DNA from: CAIJMU01 sp035530275
GTDB taxonomy: Bacteria > Spirochaetota > Spirochaetia > Treponematales > Rectinemataceae
Length of the DNA: 64,000 nt
NCBI GenBank assembly: GCA_035530275.1
Contig: DATKVC010000013.1
Location: 159,266-223,265 of the forward strand
Direction of reading: 5' to 3'
The translations under genes were made by a program, and so were the position numbers. Below, in pieces: positions 40,046 to 49,226 of this stretch; the first letter of the stretch is position 1; every line of letters begins with the position of its first letter. The notes below the pieces were generated by a model. The model ran no database searches. It saw only the letters and a program-made list of their open reading frames with translations, and was not told the origin of the DNA.

Positions 40046-41530
40046 ATGAAAAAGCTCGCAACTTCGATCTTCCTCGTCGTCTGCGCCGTCGCCGTCGTCT
40101 TCATCGGCTGGTATTGGTGGAAATCGGCCAACGAAAGACGAGACGCGTCCCGCCCCGTCATCACGAGGAGGCTGGTGGTGGCCGACGCCGCCTCGACGGA
40201 CAAACAGGGTCTGGCGGCGCCCGACCGCGGCGTCGCGACGAATCGCATCGACGCCCTGCCCGACGAGGTCGTCCTCGACGTCGAATCGCTCAACCTCGAC
40301 GCCGACGAGGGCGAAGAGCAGATCATGACCGTTCGCAAGACTGGCGCGGGCGCGTCCGGCGGCGGTCTCGCCATCGTCATCGCGGACACGGTTCCGGGCC
40401 GGCGAGGCTGGTTCCGTTCCTGGGAGAGCCCCATCCCCGTCACGAAACTCACGACCCTCCAGCTCCAGGCCCGCGACGTCATCGGCGACCACTGGCTCTC
40501 CATCGTCGTGACGGGCATGAACGAGAAGAACGAGCAGACGCTCACGATCTTCCGCGAGGTCCGCGGCTCGGAGAACACCGGGCTCCAATACGCGCCCATA
40601 GCCTCCGTTGTCGGCGACTCGGTCCGGATCGAGGACGCCGACCGGCCGGAAAGTTACCAATTAGGTCAAACTGAGGGCGCGCCCTCGGTCATACTATCCT
40701 TCTCCAAGGACGCCGCTTCCCAGAATCCCCTCGATCAGCTTCGCACGACCTGGTCGTGGGACCCGAAGAAGAAATCCTACGAGATCACGGCGAAGGATCC
40801 CATCCCGGGTGCCCAGGTCGAGCGCGATATCGCGAACAAGGTGCTCACCGGCCGAGAATCCGACTTCGAGAATTTCTTGCAGGGCGTCTGGTACGACGCA
40901 TCCATGGGGCCCAAGGATCCGAAAACGCGGCTTCTCGTGTTCGACAGGGCGGGCAATTCCATCGTCTTCTACTCGGGAGATTCCCAGGAAGTGTTCCATT
41001 GGAACGAATCCCACGCGACGCGAACGGGCCTCTACGTGGGGGCGCAAAACGAATCCGTGCCCACCCTTCGTCGCCTTATGGACATCGAGATGACGGGCGC
41101 CGACGCCATTTCCGTCCGGGTCTTCGAGGATCTTCTCATGAAGATCGAATCGGAGAATCGCTGGGACGGCAATTACCGCCGCTTCCACGAAGACGCCCAA
41201 CCGGCTGCCAAGAGCCCCGGCCCCCTGCCCATCGAAGGGCTCTGGACCGGCGACGCGGTCAAACTCGTCTTCGGCGCGTCGAGCTATACGCTCAGCCAAG
41301 GTGACGTAAGCAGCGCGGGTCGCTGGATCCAGTACACGGTCGGCAAGGACAGTCTCATCGAACTCATCGGCGAAGGACCCGGCGCGAAAAGGCGCAATTT
41401 CATCGTTGAAATCACGAGCGCCGGCAACGGGGTTCGCAGCGTCGTCCTCACGCCCGTGATTCCCACCATCAACGGGCCCGAGAGGGCGGAGGAACCGAGA
41501 ATCCAGGCCACGCAGAGCTACAGACGCTGA
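40046..41530 (+). CDS. Membrane-anchored protein, possible pallilysin-related adhesin
   Basis: The 494-residue protein has an N-terminal membrane anchor (ATSIFLVVCAVAVVFIGWYWW) and a large external part. Two lipocalin-like stretches are visible (GVWYDASMGPKDPKTRLLVFD; GLWTGDAVKLVFGASSYTLS), each starting with a G-x-W motif and continuing in beta sequence. In T. pallidum the gene after the vWA protein encodes pallilysin TP0751, a lipocalin-like host-binding protein; the order here suggests a distant relative. The HEXXH protease motif is absent (nearest is HWNESH), so a protease role is not supported. Some treponemes carry long 'pallilysin-related adhesins' of this size. Confidence 0.5.
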   Translation: MKKLATSIFLVVCAVAVVFIGWYWWKSANERRDASRPVITRRLVVADAASTDKQGLAAPDRGVATNRIDALPDEVVLDVESLNLDADEGEEQIMTVRKTGAGASGGGLAIVIADTVPGRRGWFRSWESPIPVTKLTTLQLQARDVIGDHWLSIVVTGMNEKNEQTLTIFREVRGSENTGLQYAPIASVVGDSVRIEDADRPESYQLGQTEGAPSVILSFSKDAASQNPLDQLRTTWSWDPKKKSYEITAKDPIPGAQVERDIANKVLTGRESDFENFLQGVWYDASMGPKDPKTRLLVFDRAGNSIVFYSGDSQEVFHWNESHATRTGLYVGAQNESVPTLRRLMDIEMTGADAISVRVFEDLLMKIESENRWDGNYRRFHEDAQPAAKSPGPLPIEGLWTGDAVKLVFGASSYTLSQGDVSSAGRWIQYTVGKDSLIELIGEGPGAKRRNFIVEITSAGNGVRSVVLTPVIPTINGPERAEEPRIQATQSYRR

Positions 41531-41692
41531 TCGAGCTCGCGGGCGATGCGCCGTCGGGTCCGACCTGCGGCGCCCGGCCCTCCGGGGCCTTACAATTGGC
41601 TTCCTTTTTCGCCATTATCGCCTGAAACATCAGGCGGCTCGCGATGCGCAAGGTATCGGCGCGGCCCGCTGGAAGACGAAGGGGAATCCCGC

Positions 41693-44167
41693 ATGAAGGT
41701 CCTGAAATTCGGCGGTACGTCGGTCGGCAGTCCAGACGCGATCCGGAGGGTCGTCGACATCGCGCTCGAGAATCCGGGTGCGATCGTCGTGGTATCGGCC
41801 CTCGGCGGGGTGACGGACGCCATCATCGGCACGGCCCGTGAAGCCGTTGCCGCCGTCGATGGAGACGCGACGGCTTGGACTGAGCGATTCGAGGGCATCG
41901 CCAAGCGGCATCAGGATACGCTCGCCGCCGTCGCCAGCGGACCACGGCTCCTCGAGGCGGCCAAGGAGGCCGATCGCCTCCTCAGCGACCTCAGGGAACT
42001 CCTCCGGGGCGTCGCCCTGCTCAGGGAGCTTTCGCCGCGAAGTCTCGATCTCCTCGTCAGCTTCGGCGAGCGGCTCTCGGCGCGCATCGTCACCGCGGCC
42101 CTCCTCGAGGCGGGCCTCAGGGCGGCCTATGTCGACGCTCGGGAGATCATCGTGGCCTCGGGCCCTTACGGCAACGCCCGGCCCATCAAGGGGCCGACCG
42201 AGCGCGCCATCGTCGAGCGCGTCGACGGGCTCCACACGCCCGGCGAGACCATGCCCGTCATCCCCGTCGTCACCGGCTACATCGCGAGGACGGAAAAGGG
42301 CGACACCATCACCTTCGGCCGAGGCGGCTCGGATTATTCCGCTGCCCTGATCGCGGCCGCGATCGACGCCGAGGAACTCGAGATCTGGACCGACGTCGAC
42401 GGCATCCTCACCGCGGACCCCCGCAAGGTGGCCGACGCCTTCAGCATACCCGCGCTCAATTACGAAGAGGCGATGGAGCTCTCGCATTTCGGCGCCAAGG
42501 TCATCTATCCGCCGACCATCCAGCCCGCCCTCGAAAAAGACATACCTATCAGGATCAGGAATTCCTTCAACCCGAACTTCCCCGGCACCGTCATCACCTT
42601 CGATGCGCCACCGTCGAAGTACCCGGTGCGAGCGGTCACCTCGATATCCCCCATCACCCTCGCGCGACTCCAGGGCCCTGGCATGATAGGCGTCCGCGGC
42701 GTCGCCGGTCGCCTCTTCGCCTGCCTGGCGGACAAGGGCATCAATATCGTCCTGATTTCCCAAGCCTCGAGCGAACGCTCGATCTGCTTCGCGATTTCGC
42801 CCTCGGACAACGATCGCGCGCTCGCGGCGATCGACGAGGAATTCGCCGTCGAGCTCGCGGACGGCAGGGTGGGCGTGCCGATCCTCGAGGACGACAAGGC
42901 CATCATCGCCGTCGTGGGCGAGCGCATGCGGCATAAACCGGGAATTTCCGCGAGGATCTTCGGGGCCCTCGGCGGCTCCGGCGTCAACGTGGCGGCCATA
43001 GCCCAGGGCTCGAGCGAGCTCAATGTGTCGGCCGTCATCGAGGAAAAGGACGAGGCGAAGGCCCTGCGCGCGATGCACGACGCCTTTTTCCTCGCGGGCA
43101 AGAAGTCCGTGAACGTGTTTCTCGTCGGCCATGGCGTGGTCGGCACCACCCTCCTGGACCAGCTCCGCGAGCACAAGACCATCCTCCTCCGCGATTTTTC
43201 CGTCCGCGTCAATCTCGTCGGCATCTCGGACCGGAAGAGGATGCTCCTCGATTCCTCGGGCATCGATATCGAGGCCTGGAAACACGAGCTCGAAACCAAG
43301 GGCGAGCCGGCGGACCTCTCCTCCTTCGTCGCCAGGGCGAAGACGATGGGTCTGCCCAATTCGGCCTTCGTCGACTGCACCGCCTCGACCGAGGTGCCGC
43401 TTCTCTACCCCGAACTCCTCAAGGCCGCGGTCGCCATAGTCACCCCCAATAAAAAGGGTAACTCCGGAAGCCTCGCCGCCTGGCGTGAACTCATGGATAC
43501 GGTCCGTCAGACGGGCACGACCTACCTCTACGAAACCACGGTGGGTGCAGGCCTTCCCGTGATCTCGACGATGAAGGATCTCCTCGTTTCGGGGGATCGG
43601 ATCATCAAAGTCGAGGCCATGCTCTCGGGCACACTCGGCTACATCCTCGCCAACTTCGATCCGGAAAAGGGCCTGGCTCGCCTCGTCAGGAAGGCCAGGG
43701 AGCTCGGCTACACCGAGCCCGATCCCCGCGAAGATCTCGGGGCCGTCGACTTCGCGAGAAAGGCCCTGATCATCGCGCGCGAGTGTGGTTTTGCCTTCGA
43801 GTACAAGGATGTCGTCATCGAGCCAATCGTCTCCGCGGCATGCATGGCGGCACCCAATCTCCAGGCCTTTTATGCCGCCCTCGAGGATGAACGACTTTTC
43901 GAAAGGCGCTTCGAGGCGGCGCGGGCCAGGGGAGCCAATCTGGTCTTCACGGCGACGATCTCGGCCGAGGGCATCCGTCTGGCCCTGCAAGAGGTCCCGC
44001 CCGAGCATCCCCTCCACGGTCTCAACGACGCGGAAAATGTCGTCACCTTCACCACCGCGCGCTATTCCACGATGCCCCTCGTCGTGCGCGGGCCGGGGGC
44101 TGGAGCGGCGGTGACGGCTGGAGGGGTCTTCGCAGACATCGTGAGGATAGCGCGCTCGGCATTCTGA
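41693..44167 (+). CDS. thrA: Bifunctional aspartate kinase/homoserine dehydrogenase
   Basis: Fused enzyme of 824 residues for the first and third steps from aspartate to homoserine (threonine, methionine). Aspartate kinase: KFGGTSVGS at the start, FGRGGSDYSA, WTDVDGILTADPR. Two ACT regulatory domains lie around 315-460 (GVRGVAGRLFACLADKGINI; KPGISARIFGALGGSGVNV). Homoserine dehydrogenase from about 465: VFLVGHGVVG, TPNKKGNSG, and VEAMLSGTLGYI. Length fits ThrA (about 820). ATG 41693 follows AAGGGGAA; a longer open frame upstream is not supported. Feedback by threonine through the ACT domains is expected. Confidence 0.95.
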   Translation: MKVLKFGGTSVGSPDAIRRVVDIALENPGAIVVVSALGGVTDAIIGTAREAVAAVDGDATAWTERFEGIAKRHQDTLAAVASGPRLLEAAKEADRLLSDLRELLRGVALLRELSPRSLDLLVSFGERLSARIVTAALLEAGLRAAYVDAREIIVASGPYGNARPIKGPTERAIVERVDGLHTPGETMPVIPVVTGYIARTEKGDTITFGRGGSDYSAALIAAAIDAEELEIWTDVDGILTADPRKVADAFSIPALNYEEAMELSHFGAKVIYPPTIQPALEKDIPIRIRNSFNPNFPGTVITFDAPPSKYPVRAVTSISPITLARLQGPGMIGVRGVAGRLFACLADKGINIVLISQASSERSICFAISPSDNDRALAAIDEEFAVELADGRVGVPILEDDKAIIAVVGERMRHKPGISARIFGALGGSGVNVAAIAQGSSELNVSAVIEEKDEAKALRAMHDAFFLAGKKSVNVFLVGHGVVGTTLLDQLREHKTILLRDFSVRVNLVGISDRKRMLLDSSGIDIEAWKHELETKGEPADLSSFVARAKTMGLPNSAFVDCTASTEVPLLYPELLKAAVAIVTPNKKGNSGSLAAWRELMDTVRQTGTTYLYETTVGAGLPVISTMKDLLVSGDRIIKVEAMLSGTLGYILANFDPEKGLARLVRKARELGYTEPDPREDLGAVDFARKALIIARECGFAFEYKDVVIEPIVSAACMAAPNLQAFYAALEDERLFERRFEAARARGANLVFTATISAEGIRLALQEVPPEHPLHGLNDAENVVTFTTARYSTMPLVVRGPGAGAAVTAGGVFADIVRIARSAF

Positions 44168-44419
44168 ACAGCTCAACAACTTTGGTATGAAGGCGGCGAA
44201 TCTCACCTGCCGAAACAGAAGTATCACTTTTCGAACTTGCCGTGTTTTCCGCCTCGAAATGCCTCCTCCTCCGAAAAGGAGAAGATAGAGGAATGTCTAT
44301 TTTCAGCCTCACCATTCTTGACCCCCCAAGGATCGGGTGGTAGCGTCCTCTTTCATAATGACAGTTCGGCGCCCTGCCCGCTTTGGCAAACCACGCTTCG
44401 AGATTTCCGAGGCTCGATC

Positions 44420-45208
44420 GTGAAGATTGTCCTCGTCCAGTTCGCGCCTGCCCGCGACGGCAGGGCCGCTAGCCGGCAGCGAGTCGCGACCCTCCTGTCG
44501 GAGGCACAGGGCGACTGGTTCGTCCTACCCGAAATGGCCCTCTCGGGGTTCTCGATGAATCTAGGCGCGGCGAGCTGGGGCGACGAGGATTTCGCATTCT
44601 TCGCGGGGCTCTCCCAGCGAAAGCAGGCTTACGTCACGGTCGGCGGCGTCCGCAAAGGCAGGAACTGCGCATTTACTTTCGATCCCAAGGGCGAGTTGAT
44701 TTCGACCTACGAAAAGAGGCATCTCTTCTCGATTTCCGGCGAAGACAAGACTTACAAGGCCGGAGATGGGGTGGAAGGCTTCGAGCTCGAAACGCGGACG
44801 GGAACGAGGCTTGGTGTCGGACCTTCCGTCTGCTATGACCTCCGTTTTCCCTACCATTATTGGAAACAGGCTCCCGGGGCAGGCATCTTTTTCGTGATCG
44901 CGGCCTGGCCCCGGTCGCGGCGCGAACATTGGCGAAGCCTGCTCGCCGCCCGGGCTATCGAGAATCAGGCATTCGTCGTCGGCGTCAACCGAACGAGAGA
45001 CTCATACCCCGCAAAGGAGCGGGACAGGTTAGGCGATTCGGGCGAGTCCGAAACGGAGTACGCCGGCGATTCACTCCTCCTCGACCCGAGGGGAAGGATC
45101 CTCCTCGATTGCGGCGAGGCGGAAGGCGCCTTCGCCGCCGAGATCGATCCGGCCGAGGTCGCCGCGTGGAGGAATCGCTTCGGAGCCATGGCCGACAGAC
45201 TCGAGTGA
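44420..45208 (+). CDS. Carbon-nitrogen hydrolase (nitrilase family), omega-amidase-like
   Basis: The 262-residue cytoplasmic amidase has the Glu-Lys-Cys triad: Glu in LPEMALSGF, Lys in YEKRHLF and Cys in VCYDLRFP. The order and spacing match YafV/omega-amidase proteins that hydrolyse 2-oxoglutaramate or 2-oxosuccinamate. The start is GTG 44420; the open frame extends to 44237 without a ribosome site and with non-typical sequence. It sits 252 bp after thrA and 77 bp before livJ. Exact substrate uncertain. Confidence 0.8.
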   Translation: MKIVLVQFAPARDGRAASRQRVATLLSEAQGDWFVLPEMALSGFSMNLGAASWGDEDFAFFAGLSQRKQAYVTVGGVRKGRNCAFTFDPKGELISTYEKRHLFSISGEDKTYKAGDGVEGFELETRTGTRLGVGPSVCYDLRFPYHYWKQAPGAGIFFVIAAWPRSRREHWRSLLAARAIENQAFVVGVNRTRDSYPAKERDRLGDSGESETEYAGDSLLLDPRGRILLDCGEAEGAFAAEIDPAEVAAWRNRFGAMADRLE

Positions 45209-45285
45209 ATAAGACCGACGGGCTTCCCCAAGAGGGAATTCCCGAACACATAGGATCGCATCGCACCAAGCGAAAGGAGAAGAGC

Positions 45286-46398
45286 ATGAAGAGACTCATC
45301 GTCGCAGCCCTCGCAGCGGCCTCGGCCGCGGCCCTCGCGGCGGCCCCCCTGCCCTCGGTCATCAAGATCGGGGCGGCGGAGACCCTCACCGGCGACAACT
45401 CGTCGTACGGCATTTCGATCAAGAAGGGCCTCGACCTCGCCCTCGAGGAGATCAATTCCTCGGGATTCCTGGGTTCGAGCAAGATCAACCTCATCGTCAT
45501 GGACGAGAAGGCAGACAAGCAAGAGGGCATTTCCGTCTTCAACAAGCTCATCAACGACGAGAAGGTGTCGCTCATCATCGGGCCCACCCTTTCATCGACG
45601 GCCTTCGCTGCGGACCCCGTCGCCCAGCAGGCTGGCGTCCCCGTCCTTGGCACCAGCACCACGGCCTCGGGCATCACGGACATGGGCGACTTCATCTTCC
45701 GCGACTCCCTGCCCCAGGCGGCCGTCATCCCCGGCACCATCAACCAGGTCGTCGCCAAGTACGGCGTGAAGAAGGCCGCCCTCCTCTACGAGTCGACCAA
45801 CGAGTACTCGAAGAGCGAGGCCGACGTGTTCAAGTCGGCCCTCGAGAAGGCCGGTGTCCAGCTCGTCGGCTCCGAGAGCTACCAGAAGGGCGATTCGGAC
45901 TTCCGCACCCAGCTCCAGAAGCTTTCACAGAAGCGGCCCGACCTCTACGTCTTCGCCTCCCTCATCGGCGAGGCGGTGCCCGTCCTTCAGCAGGCCCGCG
46001 AGATCGGCATCACCCAGCCCATCGTCGGCGGCAACGGCTTCAACAATCCCGCCGTCATCAAGAACGGAGGCGAGGCTGCCGAGGGACTCATCGTCGGCGC
46101 ATCCTGGTCGATCACCAGCGACGACCCGAAGAGCGTCGCCTTCGTGAAGGCCTATAACGCCAAGTACGGCAACAATCCCGACCAGTTCGCGACCCAGGCC
46201 TACACCGGACTCTGGCTCGTGGCCACCGCCATCAAGAACGCCGGTTCCGCCGATCGCGTCGCGATCAAGATCGCACTCGGCGCCATCCGCAACATCGACA
46301 CAGCCCTCGGCAAGTTCTCCTTCGACGCCCATCGCGATCCCCAGCATCAGAACGCGGTCGTCGTCGTGAAGAACGGGGCCTACGTCCTCTTCAAATAA
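45286..46398 (+). CDS. livJ: Branched-chain amino acid ABC transporter substrate-binding protein
   Basis: Periplasmic binding protein of 370 residues, type I fold of the LivJ/LivK group. It has a signal peptide (LIVAALAAASAAALAAAP, no lipobox Cys) and family hallmarks KIGAAETLTGDNSSYGIS, LIIGPTLSSTAFAADPVAQ and QPIVGGNGFNNPAVIK. The ribosome site AAAGGAGA (45273-45280) precedes ATG 45286; a longer frame begins in the amidase gene and is a shadow. livH, livM-livG and livF follow directly, so the complete importer is encoded here. Confidence 0.92.
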   Translation: MKRLIVAALAAASAAALAAAPLPSVIKIGAAETLTGDNSSYGISIKKGLDLALEEINSSGFLGSSKINLIVMDEKADKQEGISVFNKLINDEKVSLIIGPTLSSTAFAADPVAQQAGVPVLGTSTTASGITDMGDFIFRDSLPQAAVIPGTINQVVAKYGVKKAALLYESTNEYSKSEADVFKSALEKAGVQLVGSESYQKGDSDFRTQLQKLSQKRPDLYVFASLIGEAVPVLQQAREIGITQPIVGGNGFNNPAVIKNGGEAAEGLIVGASWSITSDDPKSVAFVKAYNAKYGNNPDQFATQAYTGLWLVATAIKNAGSADRVAIKIALGAIRNIDTALGKFSFDAHRDPQHQNAVVVVKNGAYVLFK

Positions 46399-46410
46399 GG
46401 CGGACCGCCC

Positions 46411-47337
46411 ATGGACCTGAGCCTTCTGGCCGACCCCGTTTTCCTCGCGCAGAACATTGTCGACGGCCTGTCGCGGGGCGCCCTCTACGGCGTCTTCGCG
46501 ATGGGGTTCACGCTGATCTTCGGCGTACTCGACATCGTCAACCTGGCGCACGCCGCCACCTTTATGTGGTGCGCCTTCGTCGGCTGGCTGGTGATGGCCG
46601 TGGGCGGCCTTCCCCTTCCGATCGGTCTCATCGCGGCGACCCTGGCGGGTTCCCTCATCGGAGTCGCCCTCGAATTCCTCGCATTCCGACCAATTAGGAA
46701 GGAAGGCGCCGACAGGCTCTCCTCGATGATCTCGAGCATCGGCGCCTCCCTCATAATGGTGAGCATCGCCGAGGCGGTCTTCGGAGTCTCGACACGGCGC
46801 TTCCCGAGCAAGGTCCTCGACCCCCGCCCCTTCTTCCTCGGCGGACCGGGCGGTCTCCGCATTTCGCGCGCCCAGATCCTCATTCTCGTCGCCTCGACCC
46901 TCCTCATGATCATCCTGGGTTGGTTCATCCGGAAGACGCGGACGGGCAAGGCGATTCGCGCGGTATCGGCGAGCACGAAGGCCTCCCTCCTCCTCGGCAT
47001 CGACGTGAACGGCATTATCGTGCGGACCTTCGTGATCGCGGGCGGCCTCGCGGGCATGGCAGGCGTCCTCGTCGCCCTCCTCACGAACTACATTTCGCCG
47101 CCCATGGGCTCGACGGTGGAGCTCCGCGGCCTCGCCGTCATCATCCTCGGAGGCATGGGCAATATGGAGGGTGCCATCCTCGCGGGCTTCCTCCTCGGCC
47201 TCGTGGAGACCTTCACGATCGCCTACGTGCCCGGCGGCAGCGACATCAAGGACGCGATAGCCTTCCTCGTCCTCTTCTTCATACTCTTCGTGAAGCCCGA
47301 GGGGCTTCTCGGCAAGAAAAAGGCGGACCGCGCATGA
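46411..47337 (+). CDS. livH: Branched-chain amino acid ABC transporter permease LivH
   Basis: The 308-residue inner-membrane permease has 8 or so hydrophobic segments. LivH features are GLSRGALYGVFAMGFTLIFGVLDIVNLAHA near the start, GIDVNGIIVRTFVIAGGLAGMAGVL, and the conserved GLAVIILGGMGNMEGAILAGFLLGL. ATG 46411 is 13 bp after livJ. The stop overlaps the ATG of the fused livM-livG gene by 4 bp. Confidence 0.93.
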   Translation: MDLSLLADPVFLAQNIVDGLSRGALYGVFAMGFTLIFGVLDIVNLAHAATFMWCAFVGWLVMAVGGLPLPIGLIAATLAGSLIGVALEFLAFRPIRKEGADRLSSMISSIGASLIMVSIAEAVFGVSTRRFPSKVLDPRPFFLGGPGGLRISRAQILILVASTLLMIILGWFIRKTRTGKAIRAVSASTKASLLLGIDVNGIIVRTFVIAGGLAGMAGVLVALLTNYISPPMGSTVELRGLAVIILGGMGNMEGAILAGFLLGLVETFTIAYVPGGSDIKDAIAFLVLFFILFVKPEGLLGKKKADRA

Positions 47338-49226
47338 GTTCCTCGAACGCAGCCGCCGAGGCCTCGAAGGAGGCTGGCGGAAAGGGCCGATTGAAGACGG
47401 CGAGCACCATCGCCTCGATCGTCTTCCTCGTCTTAATTGTCCTCGGAGACATCTGGGTCTGGATACGCAACCCCGACGACCTCGATCGCCTCCTCATCAA
47501 CCTCCTTCTCGGACTTTCCGCCTTCGCCACCCTCCATCTCAGGCTCCTCTCCCTCGCGAGCGCCGGCTTCGCCGCGATCGGGGCCTACGCCTCGGCGATC
47601 TTCCTGGTCAAGCTCGGCATGCCGATATGGCTCTCGATGCCCGCCGCCGCCTCCCTCAGCGCCCTCATCGCCCTCGTCATTGGCTTGCCCGTCCTCAGGC
47701 TCAAGGACGTCTATCTCGCCGTGGCCACCCTCGGTTTCGGTGAGATCGTCCGAGTTGCCATCATCCTCCTCCCCGACCTCACCGGCGGCTCGACGGGCGC
47801 CAATCTGTCGACCGGCTTTCCCTACGAGGCGATGAAGCAGACGAGGGCTTGGATCCTCGCCCTCGTGTTGATCGGCTTCGCGTGGATTTTCTCCGCCACC
47901 TCGAGGACGAGGACGGGACGGGCACTCAGGGCAATCAGGGAGAACGCCGACGCCGCCGCGACGATGGGCATCGACGTCGTCGGCCACAGGCTCGCTTCCT
48001 TCGCGGCCAGCGCCTTCCTCGCGGGCCTCGCCGGGGCCTTCTACGCCCACTCGGTGGGCTCCCTCGACGCGGGCGACTTCAAGTTCAGCCGAGCGGTAGA
48101 CGTGCTCACCTACGCCGTCCTCGGCGGTTCGGGCGTTTGGTTCGGTCCCCTCCTCGGCGCGGGCTTCCTCACGGCCCTGCCGATCCTCCTCCGGGATTCG
48201 CTTTCCTTCCTCAAGGATTTCGCCCAGCTTCCCAACATCGTGAACGGCCTGGCGCTGATGCTCGCGATCATCTTCATGCCCGGTGGCTTCACCTCGGTCT
48301 TCGAGGGCGCCCTCGGCCGGCGAATCGAAGCCGGGAAGAGCGGCGTGAAGCTCCCGCGCAGGAAGCGTTGGCACAGCGCCCCCGTCCCCGCCGACGGCAT
48401 CGGAGAGGCGAGCGGCGGTCGCAAAACGGAGGGGCCTATTCTCAGCCTCGTCGAGGTCAGCCGGCACTTCGGCGGCGTCGAGGCCCTTTCGAAGGTCGGC
48501 TTCGACCTCGCCGAAGGCTCCATCTTGGGGCTCATCGGTCCGAACGGGGCCGGCAAGACCACCCTCATCAACGCGATAACCGGCGTCATCCCGCCGAGCT
48601 CGGGGCGGATCGTCTTCGACGGCAGGGACATGGCCGGCCTGGCCCCCCATCGCATCGCGAGGGCAGGCATTGCCCGCACCTACCAGAACATCCAGCTATT
48701 CGGGGAGATGAGCGTCATCGAGAACGTCGTCGTCGGACGCCACATCCACATCGACACCCTCCTCCCCGAGGCCTGGCTTTCCCTTCCCGGACAGCGGCGC
48801 GAGGAATCGCACGCCCGCAAGGAGGCGCACGCCCTCCTCGCGAGGCTCGGTCTCGACGAGCTCGCCTACGCGCGCGCCTCGACCCTCTCCTACGGCGACC
48901 AGCGCCGCGTCGAGATCGCTCGGGCCCTCGCCATGCTGACTCCCGAAAACGGCGACAGTCAGAAATCGGCGGGTCCGCGCCTCCTCCTCCTCGACGAACC
49001 AGCAGCGGGCATGAACGAGACCGAAACGGAAAAGTTGGGCGATTTCATCGCAACGCTGAAGACACACGGCTATTCGGTGCTCGTCGTCGAGCACCACATG
49101 GACCTGATCATGAAGATCTGCGACCGCATCGTCGTCCTCGACTTCGGCCGCAAGATAGCCGAGGGCCTGCCGGAGGAAGTATCGCGGAACCCGGCCGTCC
49201 TCGAAGCCTACCTGGGGGGCGAGTGA
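47334..49226 (+). CDS. Fused LivM permease-LivG ATP-binding protein
   Basis: A single uninterrupted frame of 630 residues joins two subunits that are normally separate. Residues 25-340 are the LivM permease (LRLLSLASAGFAAIGAY, PVLRLKDVYLAVATLGFGEI, FSRAVDVLTYAVLGGSGVWFGPLLGAGFL). A charged linker (about 340-365) follows, then the LivG ATPase with GPNGAGKTTLINAITG (about 402), SYGDQRRVEIARAL and LLLLDEPAAGMNETE. The ATPase would hang from the membrane domain. The start ATG overlaps livH by 4 bp and the stop overlaps livF by 1 bp. Walker motifs look intact, so the fusion is presumably functional. Confidence 0.92.
   Translation: MSSSNAAAEASKEAGGKGRLKTASTIASIVFLVLIVLGDIWVWIRNPDDLDRLLINLLLGLSAFATLHLRLLSLASAGFAAIGAYASAIFLVKLGMPIWLSMPAAASLSALIALVIGLPVLRLKDVYLAVATLGFGEIVRVAIILLPDLTGGSTGANLSTGFPYEAMKQTRAWILALVLIGFAWIFSATSRTRTGRALRAIRENADAAATMGIDVVGHRLASFAASAFLAGLAGAFYAHSVGSLDAGDFKFSRAVDVLTYAVLGGSGVWFGPLLGAGFLTALPILLRDSLSFLKDFAQLPNIVNGLALMLAIIFMPGGFTSVFEGALGRRIEAGKSGVKLPRRKRWHSAPVPADGIGEASGGRKTEGPILSLVEVSRHFGGVEALSKVGFDLAEGSILGLIGPNGAGKTTLINAITGVIPPSSGRIVFDGRDMAGLAPHRIARAGIARTYQNIQLFGEMSVIENVVVGRHIHIDTLLPEAWLSLPGQRREESHARKEAHALLARLGLDELAYARASTLSYGDQRRVEIARALAMLTPENGDSQKSAGPRLLLLDEPAAGMNETETEKLGDFIATLKTHGYSVLVVEHHMDLIMKICDRIVVLDFGRKIAEGLPEEVSRNPAVLEAYLGGE

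Noticed and set aside
40981..41035. HEXXH-type zinc protease motif in the pallilysin-like protein
   Set aside because: The nearest match is HWNESH, which lacks the Glu at the second position; no metalloprotease claim is justified.
41630..44227. 865-codon open frame on the minus strand opposite thrA
   Set aside because: Antisense mirror of a strongly biased GC-rich gene; low-complexity Asp/Gly/Arg translation, no start site, no family likeness, and thrA is certain.
44237..44419. N-terminal extension of the amidase
   Set aside because: The extension has no ribosome site and does not resemble nitrilases, which begin near the conserved KIVLVQFAP segment.
47334..49226. Frameshift artefact joining livM and livG
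   Set aside because: The frame is continuous with sensible linker sequence and junctions at both ends overlap neighbours correctly, so I treat it as a true fusion.
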